This document shows positions 1 through 9,959 of a stretch of 24,579 bases of DNA, piece by piece. The position numbers and the translations under genes were made by a program. The notes beneath the pieces are model-generated. The model was not told where the DNA came from, made no database searches, and saw only the letters and a list, made by a program, of their open reading frames with translations. The DNA comes from Gracilaria domingensis (lineage: Eukaryota; Rhodophyta; Florideophyceae; Gracilariales; Gracilariaceae), in contig VCMS01000485.1 in assembly GCA_022539475.1 (NCBI GenBank), positions 1 through 24,579 of the forward strand. The letters run 5' to 3'. Position 1 is the stretch's first letter. Every line of letters begins with the position of its first letter.

Positions 1-894
1 GCGTTGTCGCCGGAGAGTGAGTCACCGGTGTCGCTACCGTCGCAGCACCGTGATTCACGGGAAAGTAATGAAGCAGAGGCAGAGTCGCCTCAGGACACCG
101 TCGAAGACGTAGTTGCTACGGACACCACTGTCAGTGGGAAGGATCACCCGCTGTCGCGTGTTGAAGTCGCGAAGGACGCGCCGCAGTCGGCCGCTGTCGC
201 GCAGAACTCTGCGGAGGATACACAACCTTCCACGAAGGATCGCGACCTTCAGGAAGGACACCGCACGCAACGAACGGACTCAAGGTTGTCCCAGGATACT
301 GGTATTGCCACCCATCTGGGGAATTGTCACAGGAACACGCGCCCATCGTCGCACGGACGCAGGACGCGGAGCATGCTCTCGTTCGCGAAGTTTCCACGGC
401 AAGGCCGGAAGTTGATCAAGAACACCCGACTTCTCGGCAGAGCAAGGCTACAGCGAAGCTGGATACTGTATCACGGAGTATTCGGACGCGCAGTCGCCGC
501 ATTCCGCCGCTGACGACCGCCGCAAACCGCCTTCGCAGGCGCGCTGTAGGGTAGTCACGGCAGATCCCGGTATCGTTGACACTGCAGAGCAGGAAGAAGA
601 GAAGACGCTCGCTGAAGCGAAGATCACACACCCCGGTTCGGGTAATGGTAGTGCACCGTTGCACCCAGCCGTGGGGAAGTCGCAAGTCGCACGTCATGAC
701 GTTTCGCTAAGTCATGACGGCGCACCGCTCTTTGGAGATACGGATTACAGCCCTGATTTAGGGAAAACGCACACTGCAGCTGCAGGAGCGCTTGCGCACC
801 ACAAATCTTGGGGCGCGCAGCGCGCCCCACACAATGGGCCAGTCACAGCTCGTGGCAGTGCCACCACCGCGAACCGTCGCGTGTCTTCACGTGA
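1..894 (+). pseudogene. Element B linker between integrase and chromodomain, frame-broken
   Basis: From 4 to 513 an open frame encodes a hydrophilic, Ser/Thr/Asp/Glu-rich segment typical of a disordered linker, with no recognisable domain. After 513 the coding-like frame changes at least twice. A second coding-like stretch runs in another frame from about 659 to 946 and ends just where the chromodomain frame takes over, at a site where arm 1 lacks one C that arm 2 has (about 943). The homologous - strand stretch in arm 2 (8079-8967) is broken at different places. This part of the palindrome is the most divergent, roughly one difference per ten bases in 1-560. Confidence 0.55.
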
Positions 895-1368
895 ACCGGC
901 ACGTGCCGTGGTGAACAATCCGCCTCCGCGTCCGCCTTCACCGTAAGACGGGAACTATCGCGTGAACTAGCCGTTCGCGGACCCGCCGAAGCGGCGAAGC
1001 TGCTTGAAGAAGCCCGGAAACGGGAAACGAACACTCAGCAGAGGGCAAATCCACCGCCGAAGGCGTCAGGAGAAACTCACAGCACCGCTGGTCACGAAGT
1101 TACGGCACCGCCGCAGCGCGCTGACGACCCTTCGCAGGAAGAGCTCGAGCGGGGCGTATACTCGAAAGAGTTCGTCGTAGACCACATCGTGGGACACAGT
1201 TGGAACCCGAAGGGGTCTGTTCAGTACCAGGTACGCTGGTATGGCTATCCGCCGTCGCGGGATTCGGACGAACCCGTGGAGCACTTACCCCGATCGAAGA
1301 TCGTGCAGTACCATCGTCGAACAAACACGGCGTTGCCGGCTAACCTACATCAAGCGATGGTCGGATAA
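895..1368 (+). CDS. Chromodomain-containing C-terminal segment of pol (element B)
   Basis: This is an open frame of 158 codons between a TGA (892-894) and a TAA. It has no ATG of its own, so it is the end of a longer frame-broken protein. Residues about 20-80 are an Ala/Glu/Arg- and Pro-rich approach. From about residue 88 the pattern EFVVDHIV, then VQYQVRWYGY, then DSDEP and a final VQYHRR matches a chromodomain (three strands plus C-terminal helix). In chromoviruses such domains read histone marks or other chromatin features to steer integration. Of the usual aromatic cage, the first position is Phe and the second Trp is present, but the third (the W of the usual TWEP) is Asp, so methyl-lysine binding by a classical cage is doubtful. 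Arm 2 carries a nearly identical copy. Confidence 0.75.
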   Translation, partial: TGTCRGEQSASASAFTVRRELSRELAVRGPAEAAKLLEEARKRETNTQQRANPPPKASGETHSTAGHEVTAPPQRADDPSQEELERGVYSKEFVVDHIVGHSWNPKGSVQYQVRWYGYPPSRDSDEPVEHLPRSKIVQYHRRTNTALPANLHQAMVG

Positions 1369-3687
1369 CACACGTCGTTGGAGACGGAGGCTTATCGCGT
1401 ACCGCGCACGAACGGTTCTACGAACGACAACACTCAATCAAGGAACACTGCGACAACCTCCAGAGGAGTACTGTACCGCTACTCGCGTGGTGAGGAGACA
1501 CTCTAGGAAGAAGAGAGTTGAGTTCAAGATCAGTTATGCCCTCAGGTGAGGAGAAGTTTAGTTGTACTCTGAAGAGGATGAAGTACACTCGGAAGAAGAA
1601 TGAAGACTCTATGGAGAGGAATTGTCATTCAGATGCGAAGTTATGAAGAAGGAGTTTCACATGTGACTCTCACCCATGTGGGGTCACTTGGTTGCTCGCA
1701 TTTTGCGGTTGGAATCCGACTCATGTCGTGTCTAATCGCTATTCAATCGTTTTCGATGTTGTTTACCTGTTAGGTTTTTTGTCCAGCTTGCGGGTTCGCT
1801 ACTACCATAGTGGACCGCAATCACGGTTTTTCCCTAGCAGAAGGGTGTACAATTTCCGTGTACATCATGTGTATCTACCGGTTTGATCACCGTTTGCCAT
1901 TTTCGAGGAGCACCGCTCGTTCGTTTGGCTTTCACGTTGAACAGGGTTCGTTCTCGTCAGTGACGGTCTTTGCACGTTTCACGGTTCTCACTGCACGCCA
2001 CATGCGGCCGAGGTTCGAAACCGTCACGCATATTGCGGAAGAACCCCGATCTTCATCGGTTATCATCACCTTTGTAAGGGTTCGTCACTCTCGTGGTCGA
2101 GGATAGTTTCTGGTTAACCGATATCTCTGGAGCTTCGTTTGCGCCCGCACTGCGGCCTATCATTCCATCTCACCGTTTGCACGGGTTTTCGAAAGCTTAC
2201 CGAGACGTTCTCGTGAGTTCTGCACGGTACGGGACCGGAAGATACACATCTTGTTGAAGGATCATTGTTGTTTTGCGACCCATTTTTATGGTGTCATTTG
2301 TTGTCTCAGCCTTGCTGGTGTGTTTGATTTTGGGTTTCACGAACCCTCTGTGAGGTCTAGTGACTGCCCTCGGTAGAGGTTGAACCTTGATTAAGGTCTA
2401 GTACGCCGTCATCCGGTTGAAAGTTTTCACGGATTACCGGTTTAATTGCTGCTGTCAACGACTTTCGACCACGTCTACTACTGTTCACTCCGTTGTGGAG
2501 GCCGTCTTTTACGCTTCTGCGGTCTCTGGTACAGCCGCACAAGGCGTTGGTATCGATTACCAGTCGTTTCTGGTCTTTTTCGCGGTTCTCCGATGTCGGG
2601 TGTATCACCTCTACAGTACCTTGCGAGGGTCATCTGCAAAAGACCCGTAACTCGGTGAATACTGGCTCGTTTCTTCAACGGTTTTGTACCAGTAGTCACT
2701 GGATGTATACAAACACTTTGGCGGAAACCGAACGCAATTGTCTTGAAGAACTTTGGAGCTACGGCACCGTTTCGGTTCAACAATCTATTTTTAGACCGCA
2801 TTTTTGTCAACTGAAATGGGTCGGGCTTTCCCACTTAGTGGTGTTCAATCCCAACAGTTTTGTTGTCAAATGAAAGCTCTGATTCTCAGGAGTTCTCCGA
2901 TGTATCGGGTTTGTTCAGAGCGTAGCTGGTTCAAAAGTTATGGCGACTACAATTTTTCGGGTATGTCAAATTCCCAATTTCTTTGTGTGAAGTTTCCGAA
3001 ACGTCGTCGGCAGCGTTGATTCGACAATGTCGTAACTTCTGAACCCATCTAGAGACTACGTGCCGCATGATTGCGTGATGTGAGCGACCGTATAACGGGA
3101 CGGTGGACCTCGGAGAGGAAGGAATTGGGCAGGAAAAGGTCGCTACTGTACTGGGTGACCTTGGATCGCGCTTGTCGATTCCACAGTGTGGCAACCGCCC
3201 CTGAAAGGGAAAATAGGCGCCTCAGAGAGGTATAGCACCGGAACCCCGGGACAGTGAACGAAGTTCAGGAGGACCGCTCCCGTTCGGGTGTGTCGAGCGT
3301 TGCTGCAGCACTGCTTGGCAGGAAGTCGGCTCGCCGTACTGCGGGCAAGGGCACCGTCAAGGACGTTGGTTGCGCACCCACTAGAGAAGCCCAAACGCAT
3401 ATTGCGCGGGCTCCAGGACCGTTATTGGGCGTGAATGAAACGCAGTGAACCCCAATCTGGGCGTGCTGCAACCATTTTCACGACGATGTCGGGAACGTTA
3501 TGGCACGTCGATAGACGGTGATCGCAACTTCATAGGAGGTACAGGACGACGCATATAGACCCAGAAACGGGTAAGATGGCGCAAATTCATCACGATCGCT
3601 CGCAGATACCGCTCTTGCGGTTGGATGCACAACGTTGTTGGTTTGTCCGGTGCTTCAACCGTCATGAAGACGTAGTGTTCGCACCTC
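1369..3687 (+). other. Element B 3' non-coding region, 2.3 kb
   Basis: Between the chromodomain stop and the polypurine tract no frame on either strand exceeds about 130 codons, and none resembles a known domain, including envelope proteins. It starts with a purine-rich stretch (about 1500-1650) and has a possible imperfect hairpin near 1659-1687 (GTGAC, CCCA, then TGGG, GTCAC). The sequence is almost identical in arm 2, where the mirrored short frames are unchanged, but that reflects recent common origin or conversion rather than selection on protein. Confidence 0.7.
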
Positions 3688-3697
3688 AGAAGGGGGA
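3688..3697 (+). other. Polypurine tract (element B)
   Basis: AGAAGGGGGA lies two bases before the TG that starts the 3' LTR, the expected place for the plus-strand DNA priming site of an LTR retrotransposon. The same tract precedes the mirrored LTR in arm 2. Confidence 0.85.
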
Positions 3698-3699
3698 TA

Positions 3700-4462
3700 T
3701 GTAGAGCCACGCTTTATGCGGTATTTGCTCGCTTTTGGTGTGAAATCACTGCCCCTGCAGTGCAGTGGAGGTCAAGGACTCTGGTGAGGTTGGCACATCA
3801 TTGCTGGATGGCTACACACGTGTATGGACGGTTGGCAGCCAACTTTGGGATATTCTAGATATTTATTATTTATTTTAGTTAGCCCGGTTGCACACTTGAC
3901 AGTGGCACTCTACACTACTTAGTAGGTTGAGCTGCACCCATTGTCGGGGAAGTAAACCGAACAACCGAGTGTTCGGCTCTGATGTTTCACCCTTGGTGAC
4001 CGATATCCTCCTCCCGGAGAGTCGGCACCTTGTGCAGGGCTCATCATCCGCCTCGCGGCATCATTAACACCACTACCGCTTTCGCGTGTTTACTTTGTGT
4101 GTGTTTTCTTTATTTCTGTCCCTGTTATACAGGTAGCACTACTTGGTGTACCGGTGCATACCGTTCGTGGCTCGACACACTCGCGCGGGCTATTACCGCT
4201 CTCGCGTGTCATCGCCACACTCGTGGGTACCGCGTGCTACGCACGTGACGCTACTGCCGACTTGTGTCGTGTGTTCTCTACCGCTGGACGCTTCTTCTTC
4301 GCCGCTTCGCTCCCTCCATTACTTGGGAAGGGTCGACCCCGGTCTTACACCCGGCATTGCCGTGTCGTACCTGTGGGAGCGCTCTACTGCTGTGCTCGCC
4401 TCTTGAGAGAGGGTCTGAACCGCCTTTGCGTGTCTTTCCCCATCGCTGGGTTTTGCACAACA
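3700..4462 (+). repeat. 3' LTR of element B (763 bp)
   Basis: It begins TGTAGAGCC and ends GCACAACA, giving TG...CA ends. It matches the 5' LTR of element A at all but one position, and the 3' LTR of element A at all but six. An AT-rich block (about 3850-3880) in otherwise GC-richer DNA is the likeliest TATA-type promoter region. The short frames inside it are also open in the other LTRs and have no recognisable product. The next bases are CCGCC. Confidence 0.97.
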
Positions 4463-4509
4463 CCGCCCGTCGACGCCGCGCACCCGCTTGCCGTTGGTGA
4501 CGCCCTGCA
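4463..4509 (+). other. Palindrome spacer: 47 bp of host DNA with swapped target-site duplications
   Basis: This is the only non-element DNA between the two 3' LTRs. It begins CCGCC, identical to the host bases abutting element A's 5' LTR at 16431-16435 (read on the - strand), and ends CTGCA, which should be the duplication of the second insertion. If CCGCC is collapsed and this spacer is joined after the host sequence at 16431, the P/Q-rich host frame stays open through all 47 bases, reading PVDAAHPLAVGDALH. It is now inverted relative to that host gene. The spacer is therefore best read as a fragment of the interrupted host exon. Confidence 0.75.
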
Positions 4510-5273
4510 TGTTGTGCAAAACCCAGCGATGGGGAAAGACACGCAAAGGCGGTTCAGACCCTCTCTCAAGAGGCGAGCACAGCAGTAGAGCGCTCCCACA
4601 GGTACGACACGGCAATGCCGGGTGTAAGACCGGGGTCGACCCTTCCCAAGTAATGGAGGGAGCGAAGCGGCGAAGAAGAAGCGTCCAGCGGTAGAGAACA
4701 CACGACACAAGTCGGCAGTAGCGTCACGTGCGTAGCACGCGGTACCCACGAGTGTGGCGATGACACGCGAGAGCGGTAATAGCCCACGCGAGTGTGTCGA
4801 GCCACGAACGGTATGCACCGGTACACCAAGTAGTGCTACCTGTATAACAGGGACAGAAATAAAGAAAACACACACAAAGTAAACACGCGAAAAGCGGTAG
4901 TGGTGTTAATGATGCCGCGAGGCGGATGATGAGCCCTGCACAAGGTGCCGACTCTCCGGGAGGAGGATATCGGTCACCAAGGGTGAAACATCAGAGCCGA
5001 ACACTCGGTTAGTCCGTTTACTTCCCCGACAATGGGTGCAGCTCAACCTACTAAGTAGTGTAGAGTGCCACTGTCAAGTGTGCAACCGGGCTAACTAAAA
5101 TAAATAATAAATATCTAGAATATCCCAAAGTTGGCTGCCAACCGTCCATACACGTGTGTAGCCATCCAGCAATGATGTGCCAACCTCACCAGAGTCCTTG
5201 ACCTCCACTGCACTGCAGGGGCAGCGATTTCACACCAAAAGCGAGCAAATACCGCATAAAGCGTGGCTCTACA
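4510..5273 (-). repeat. 3' LTR of element A (764 bp)
   Basis: Same termini as the other LTRs. Compared with element A's own 5' LTR it has seven differences: a G/A change near 4785, one extra A in an A-run near 4891, three substitutions clustered at 5011-5015, one near 5160 and one near 5225. It differs from element B's 3' LTR at six of these. This pattern says it did not originate in the same insertion event as the 5' LTR at 15668-16430. In element orientation it is followed by TGCAG. Confidence 0.97.
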
Positions 5274-5275
5274 TA

Positions 5276-5285
5276 TCCCCCTTCT
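5276..5285 (-). other. Polypurine tract (element A)
   Basis: AGAAGGGGGA on the - strand, two bases upstream of the 3' LTR: the plus-strand primer site, identical to that of element B. Confidence 0.85.
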
Positions 5286-7604
5286 GAGGTGCGAACACTA
5301 CGTCTTCATGACGGTTGAAGCACCGGACAAACCAACAACGTTGTGCATCCAACCGCAAGAGCGGTATCTGCGAGCGATCGTGATGAATTTGCGCCATCTT
5401 ACCCGTTTCTGGGTCTATATGCGTCGTCCTGTACCTCCTATGAAGTTGCGATCACCGTCTATCGACGTGCCATAACGTTCCCGACATCGTCGTGAAAATG
5501 GTTGCAGCACGCCCAGATTGGGGTTCACTGCGTTTCATTCACGCCCAATAACGGTCCTGGAGCCCGCGCAATATGCGTTTGGGCTTCTCTAGTGGGTGCG
5601 CAACCAACGTCCTTGACGGTGCCCTTGCCCGCAGTACGGCGAGCCGACTTCCTGCCAAGCAGTGCTGCAGCAACGCTCGACACACCCGAACGGGAGCGGT
5701 CCTCCTGAACTTCGTTCACTGTCCCGGGGTTCCGGTGCTATACCTCTCTGAGGCGCCTATTTTCCCTTTCAGGGGCGGTTGCCACACTGTGGAATCGACA
5801 AGCGCGATCCAAGGTCACCCAGTACAGTAGCGACCTTTTCCTGCCCAATTCCTTCCTCTCCGAGGTCCACCGTCCCATTATACGGTCGCTCACATCACGC
5901 AATCAAGCGGCACGTAGTCTCTAGATGGGTTCAGAAGTTACGACATTGTCGAATCAACACTGCCGACGACGTTTCGGAAACTTCACACAAAGAAATTGGG
6001 AATTTGACATACCCGAAAAATTGTAGTCGCCATAACTTTTGAACCAGCTACGCTCTGAACAAACCCGATACATCGGAGAACTCCTGAGAATCAGAGCTTT
6101 CATTTGACAACAAAACTGTTGGGATTGAACACCACTAAGTGGGAAAGCCCGACCCATTTCAGTTGACAAAAATGCGGTCTAAAAATAGATTGTTGAACCG
6201 AAACGGTGCCGTAGCTCCAAAGTTCTTCAAGACAATTGCGTTCGGTTTCCGCCAAAGTGTTTGTATACATCCAGTGACTACTGGTACAAAACCGTTGAAG
6301 AAACGAGCCAGTATTCACCGAGTTACGGGTCTTTTGCAGATGACCCTCGCAAGGTACTGTAGAGGTGATACACCCGACATCGGAGAACCGCGAAAAAGAC
6401 CAGAAACGACTGGTAATCGATACCAACGCCTTGTGCGGCTGTACCAGAGACCGCAGAAGCGTAAAAGACGGCCTCCACAACGGAGTGAACAGTAGTAGAC
6501 GTGGTCGAAAGTCGTTGACAGCAGCAATTAAACCGGTAATCCGTGAAAACTTTCAACCGGATGACGGCGTACTAGACCTTAATCAAGGTTCAACCTCTAC
6601 CGAGGGCAGTCACTAGACCTCACAGAGGGTTCGTGAAACCCAAAATCAAACACACCAGCAAGGCTGAGACAACAAATGACACCATAAAAATGGGTCGCAA
6701 AACAACAATGATCCTTCAACAAGATGTGTATCTTCCGGTCCCGTACCGTGCAGAACTCACGAGAACGTCTCGGTAAGCTTTCGAAAACCCGTGCAAACGG
6801 TGAGATGGAATGATAGGCCGCAGTGCGGGCGCAAACGAAGCTCCAGAGATATCGGTTAACCAGAAACTATCCTCGACCACGAGAGTGACGAACCCTTACA
6901 AAGGTGATGATAACCGATGAAGATCGGGGTTCTTCCGCAATATGCGTGACGGTTTCGAACCTCGGCCGCATGTGGCGTGCAGTGAGAACCGTGAAACGTG
7001 CAAAGACCGTCACTGACGAGAACGAACCCTGTTCAACGTGAAAGCCAAACGAACGAGCGGTGCTCCTCGAAAATGGCAAAAGGTGATCAAACCGGTAGAT
7101 ACACATGATGTACACGGAAATTGTACACCCTTCTGCTAGGGAAAAACCGTGATTGCGGTCCACTATGGTAGTAGCGAACCCGCAAGCTGGACAAAAAACC
7201 TAACAGGTAAACAACATCGAAAACGATTGAATAGCGATTAGACACGACATGAGTCGGATTCCAACCGCAAAATGCGAGCAACCAAGTGACCCCACATGGG
7301 TGAGAGTCACATGTGAAACTCCTTCTTCATAACTTCGCATCTGAATGACAATTCCTCTCCATAGAGTCTTCATTCTTCTTCCGAGTGTACTTCATCCTCT
7401 TCAGAGTGCAACTAAACTTCTCCTCACCTGAGGGCATAACTGATCTTGAACTCAACTCTCTTCTTCCTAGAGTGTCTCCTCACCACGCGAGTAGCGGTAC
7501 AGTACTCCTCTGGAGGTTGTCGCAGTGTTCCTTGATTGAGTGTTGTCGTTCGTAGAACCGTTCGTGCGCGGTACGCGATACGCCTCCGTCTCCAACGACG
7601 TGTG
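5286..7604 (-). other. Element A 3' non-coding region, 2.3 kb
   Basis: This mirrors 1369-3687 with only a handful of substitutions, for example near 5877, 5909, 5960 and 7079. No frame longer than about 130 codons and no recognisable domain on either strand. Confidence 0.7.
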
Positions 7605-8078
7605 TTATCCGACCATCGCTTGATGTAGGTTAGCCGGCAACGCCGTGTTAGTTCGACGATGGTACTGCACGATCTTCGATCGGGGTAAGTGCTCCACGGG
7701 TTCGTCCGAATCCCGCGACGGCGGATAGCCATACCAGCGTACCTGGTACTGAACATACCCCTTCGGATTCCAACTGTGTCCCACGATGTGGTCTACGACG
7801 AACTCTTTCGAGTATACGCCCCGCTCGAGCTCTTCCTGCGAAGGGTCGTCAGCGCGCTGCGGCGGTGCCGTAACTTCGTGACCAGCGGTGCTGTGAGTTT
7901 CTCCTGACGCCTTCGGCGGTGGATTTGCCCTCTGCTGAGTGTTCGTTTCCCGTTTCCGGGCTTCTTCAAGCAGCTTCGCCGCTTCGGCGGGTCCGCGAAC
8001 GGCTAGTTCACGCGGTAGTTCCCGTCTTGACGGTGAAGGCAGACGCGGAGGCGGTTGTTCACCACGGCACGTGCCGGT
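7605..8078 (-). CDS. Chromodomain-containing C-terminal segment of pol (element A)
   Basis: This is the mirror copy of 895-1368: 158 open codons between TGA (8081-8079) and TAA. The chromodomain core (EFVVDHIV, VRWYGY, DSDEP, VQYHRR) is intact and the same, with only a few substitutions. It has the extra C that arm 1 lacks (near 8032) but lacks a T that arm 1 has (near 8055), so each copy is shifted at a different place. It lies about 1.1 kb downstream of the end of the integrase frame, much farther than the short GPY/F-to-chromodomain spacing usual in chromoviruses. Confidence 0.75.
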   Translation of the reverse strand, partial: TGTCRGEQPPPRLPSPSRRELPRELAVRGPAEAAKLLEEARKRETNTQQRANPPPKASGETHSTAGHEVTAPPQRADDPSQEELERGVYSKEFVVDHIVGHSWNPKGYVQYQVRWYGYPPSRDSDEPVEHLPRSKIVQYHRRTNTALPANLHQAMVG

Positions 8079-9212
8079 TCACGTGACGACACGCGACGTT
8101 TCGCGGTGGTGGCACTGCCACGAGCTGTGATTGGCCCATTGTGTGGCGCGCGCGCGCCCCCAAGATTTGTGGTGCGCAAGCGCTCCTGCAGCTGCAGTGT
8201 GCGTTTTCCCTAAATCAGGGCTGTAATCCGTATCTCCAAAGAGCGGTGCGCCGTCATGACTTATCGAAACGTCATGACGTGCGACTTGCGACTTCCCCAC
8301 GGCTGGGTGCAACGGTGCACTACCATTACCCGAACCGGGGTGTGTGATCTTCGCTTCAGCGAGCGTCTCCTCTTCTTCCTGCTCTGCAGTGTCTAAGGTA
8401 CCGGGATCTGCCGTGACTTCCTTAGTGCGCGCCCGCGAAGGCGGTATGTGGCGGTCGTCAGCGACGGTTGCGGCGACTGCGCGTCCGGAATACTCCGTGA
8501 TACACTATCCAGCTTCGCTGTAGCCTCACTCTGCCGAGAAGTCGAGTGTTCTTGATCAACTTCCGGCCTTGCCGTGGTAACGTCGCGAACGAGAGCATGC
8601 TCCGCGTCCTGCGCCGACGAGCGATGGGCGCGTGTTCTGGCGACGATTCCCCAGCGGATGAGCGATACCAGTATCCTGGGACAACCTCGAGTCCGTTCGT
8701 TGCGTGCGGTATCCTTCAGAAGGTCGCGATCCTTCGTAGAAGGTTGTGCATCCTCCGCGAGTTCTGCGCGACAGCGGCCGACTGGAGCGCGTCCTTCGCG
8801 GCCTCAACACGCGACAGCGGGTGATCCTTCCCACTGACAGTGGTGTCCGTAGCAACTACGTCTTCGACGGTGTCCTGAGGCGACCCGCCTCCTCTTCATT
8901 ATCTTCCCGTGAATCACGGTGCTGCGACGGTAGCGACACCGGTGACTCACTCTCCGCGACGACGCGTGAATCCTCCTCCCCCTCCTTAGGTGGAGCGTTA
9001 CGGGGAGCAGTCATCACGTCTGTTGACGGTGTAATAGACGCCGTGAAACGCGATTTCACCAGCGGTGTATGTTCCGATATCTCGGCTTGGGACGATATAA
9101 TCGGTACCTCTGCGAGACCCCTTGAGGGTGCGAAGCCCCACAGTAGGTGTAGTGTTCTGCGACGAGAATTCTCGGTTCTGTGTCTGTCCAGCTTCCTGCT
9201 GTGAATCTGAAA
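8079..9212 (-). pseudogene. Element A linker between integrase and chromodomain, frame-broken
   Basis: After the integrase stop (TAG, 9213-9215) coding-like sequence continues in other frames. A Gln/Ser/Thr-rich stretch runs at about 9228-9110. A second stretch, in another frame at about 9110-8870, contains PPKEGEEDSR, which echoes the acidic PKEGEGESSR segment in front of RT. It then becomes the same Ser/Glu/Asp-rich linker seen in arm 1. At least three single-base shifts would be needed to join it. No domain is recognised; composition suggests a disordered tether. Confidence 0.5.
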
Positions 9213-9959
9213 CTATTTCCGTGTGCACGGTTGGCCCTGCACAACGCGATCGCGGGAGAAACGCTCATGAGCGTCGCCAACTTCCAGTACGACTGTGTCC
9301 GTATTCACGCTAATAACGCGGTATGGACCATCAGCGATGGGTGAAAGCTTGTGGCGCCGCTCCTTTTCAGGGTTGTAGTACTCCTTCCTGACAAAGGCGA
9401 GGTTTCCCACTTTCAGTGGCGGTAGTGGTCTCCGTACCCGGGCATCAAAGTTCCGCTTGTAAGCGTGTTGTGCTTTCGCCATTGACGACCTGGCGACAGG
9501 TACCATTGCGGATAACCACTGCTTCCATTGCAAGTAGTGATCCCGTATTGACGGTGACGTATCCAGCTTTGCTGATGGTTCAACCGCAACTGGCGGTGGT
9601 GTCCGTGAGAGCACGAGCTCAAAGGGCGATAAACCAGTTACTCTGTGAACTTGCGTATTATACGCATACGTCACGGTATCCGTGTAGAGATCCCAAGTTT
9701 TCGGGTGTTCAACAGTATAAGCCCGCAACGCGGAGAGCATCGTCCGGTTAAACCGTTCGACTTGCCCATTGCATTGGGGATGATACGTCGTCGTGAAGAG
9801 ATTCTTCACGTCGAGTATCCGACAGACATCCTGGAAGAAACGTGCAGTAAACTGCGGACCATTATCTGAGAGGAGATTGACCGGGGGACCGTAGACCATA
9901 ACCCAATGGCGAACGAATGCCTCTGCAACACTGCGTGCTGTAATCGACTTCAACGGAAC
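9213..9959 (-). CDS. Integrase, C-terminal part (frameshifted from the RT frame)
   Basis: This frame holds the second and third catalytic acidic residues of a DDE integrase: D in LLSDNGPQF and E in NGQVERFNRT, separated by exactly 35 residues. YHPQCNGQ between them is standard for Ty3/gypsy. Downstream are the AYNTQVHRVTG region and a GPY/F-type module (GNLAFVRKEYYNPEK, then DGPYRV). It begins where the upstream pol frame hits a TGA at 9952-9950. A one-base indel in about 9954-9965 separates the two, and there is no ATG, so it was not translated independently. It ends at TAG (9215-9213). Known role: inserts the element cDNA into host DNA. Confidence 0.9.
   Translation of the reverse strand, partial: VPLKSITARSVAEAFVRHWVMVYGPPVNLLSDNGPQFTARFFQDVCRILDVKNLFTTTYHPQCNGQVERFNRTMLSALRAYTVEHPKTWDLYTDTVTYAYNTQVHRVTGLSPFELVLSRTPPPVAVEPSAKLDTSPSIRDHYLQWKQWLSAMVPVARSSMAKAQHAYKRNFDARVRRPLPPLKVGNLAFVRKEYYNPEKERRHKLSPIADGPYRVISVNTDTVVLEVGDAHERFSRDRVVQGQPCTRK

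Larger units (their letters stand above)
1..4462 (+). mobile_element. Element B: 3' half of a chromodomain Ty3/gypsy retrotransposon, cut by the window edge
   Basis: Reading on the + strand, the visible part holds the acidic linker that follows integrase, a chromodomain reading frame, a 2.3-kb non-coding stretch, a polypurine tract and the 3' LTR. Gag, protease, RT and integrase of this copy would lie to the left of the window. Its LTR ends at 4462 and is followed directly by CCGCC, the same five bases (in element orientation) that precede element A's 5' LTR. That shared flank and the LTR variants indicate that this 3' LTR and element A's 5' LTR once bounded one insertion. Confidence 0.9.
1..8967. 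repeat. Giant inverted repeat (palindrome), arms about 4.46 kb, 47-bp spacer
   Basis: Arm 1 (1-4462) is the reverse complement of arm 2 (4510 to about 8967). Coordinates in the two arms sum to 8972-8973 almost throughout, so there are few indels. Many pairs of mirrored reading frames translate identically, for example 2478-2834 with 6139-6495 and 3498-3710 with 5263-5475. From about 1100 to 4462 I see only scattered single-base differences, whereas the outer 0.5 kb (1-560 against 8410-8967) carries dozens of substitutions and indels. Homology reaches the first base of the window, so the left arm probably continues outside it. Each arm is the 3' half of one Ty3/gypsy element. An assembly artefact is possible but made less likely by the many real differences between the arms. 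Confidence 0.95.

Noticed and set aside
2357..2873. Overlapping 83-126 codon frames on both strands in the 3' non-coding region, as a possible envelope or extra gene
   Set aside because: No signal peptide, membrane anchor or known motif. Several frames on both strands are equally open.
4097..4875. Frames of 129-163 codons inside the LTRs and across the palindrome centre
   Set aside because: They occur in all three LTRs, overlap each other on both strands and match nothing; they follow from LTR composition.
1..8967. Palindrome as a pure assembly artefact
   Set aside because: The arms differ at many sites, the spacer is unique, and LTR variants and flanks tell a consistent history. Long reads should still confirm it.
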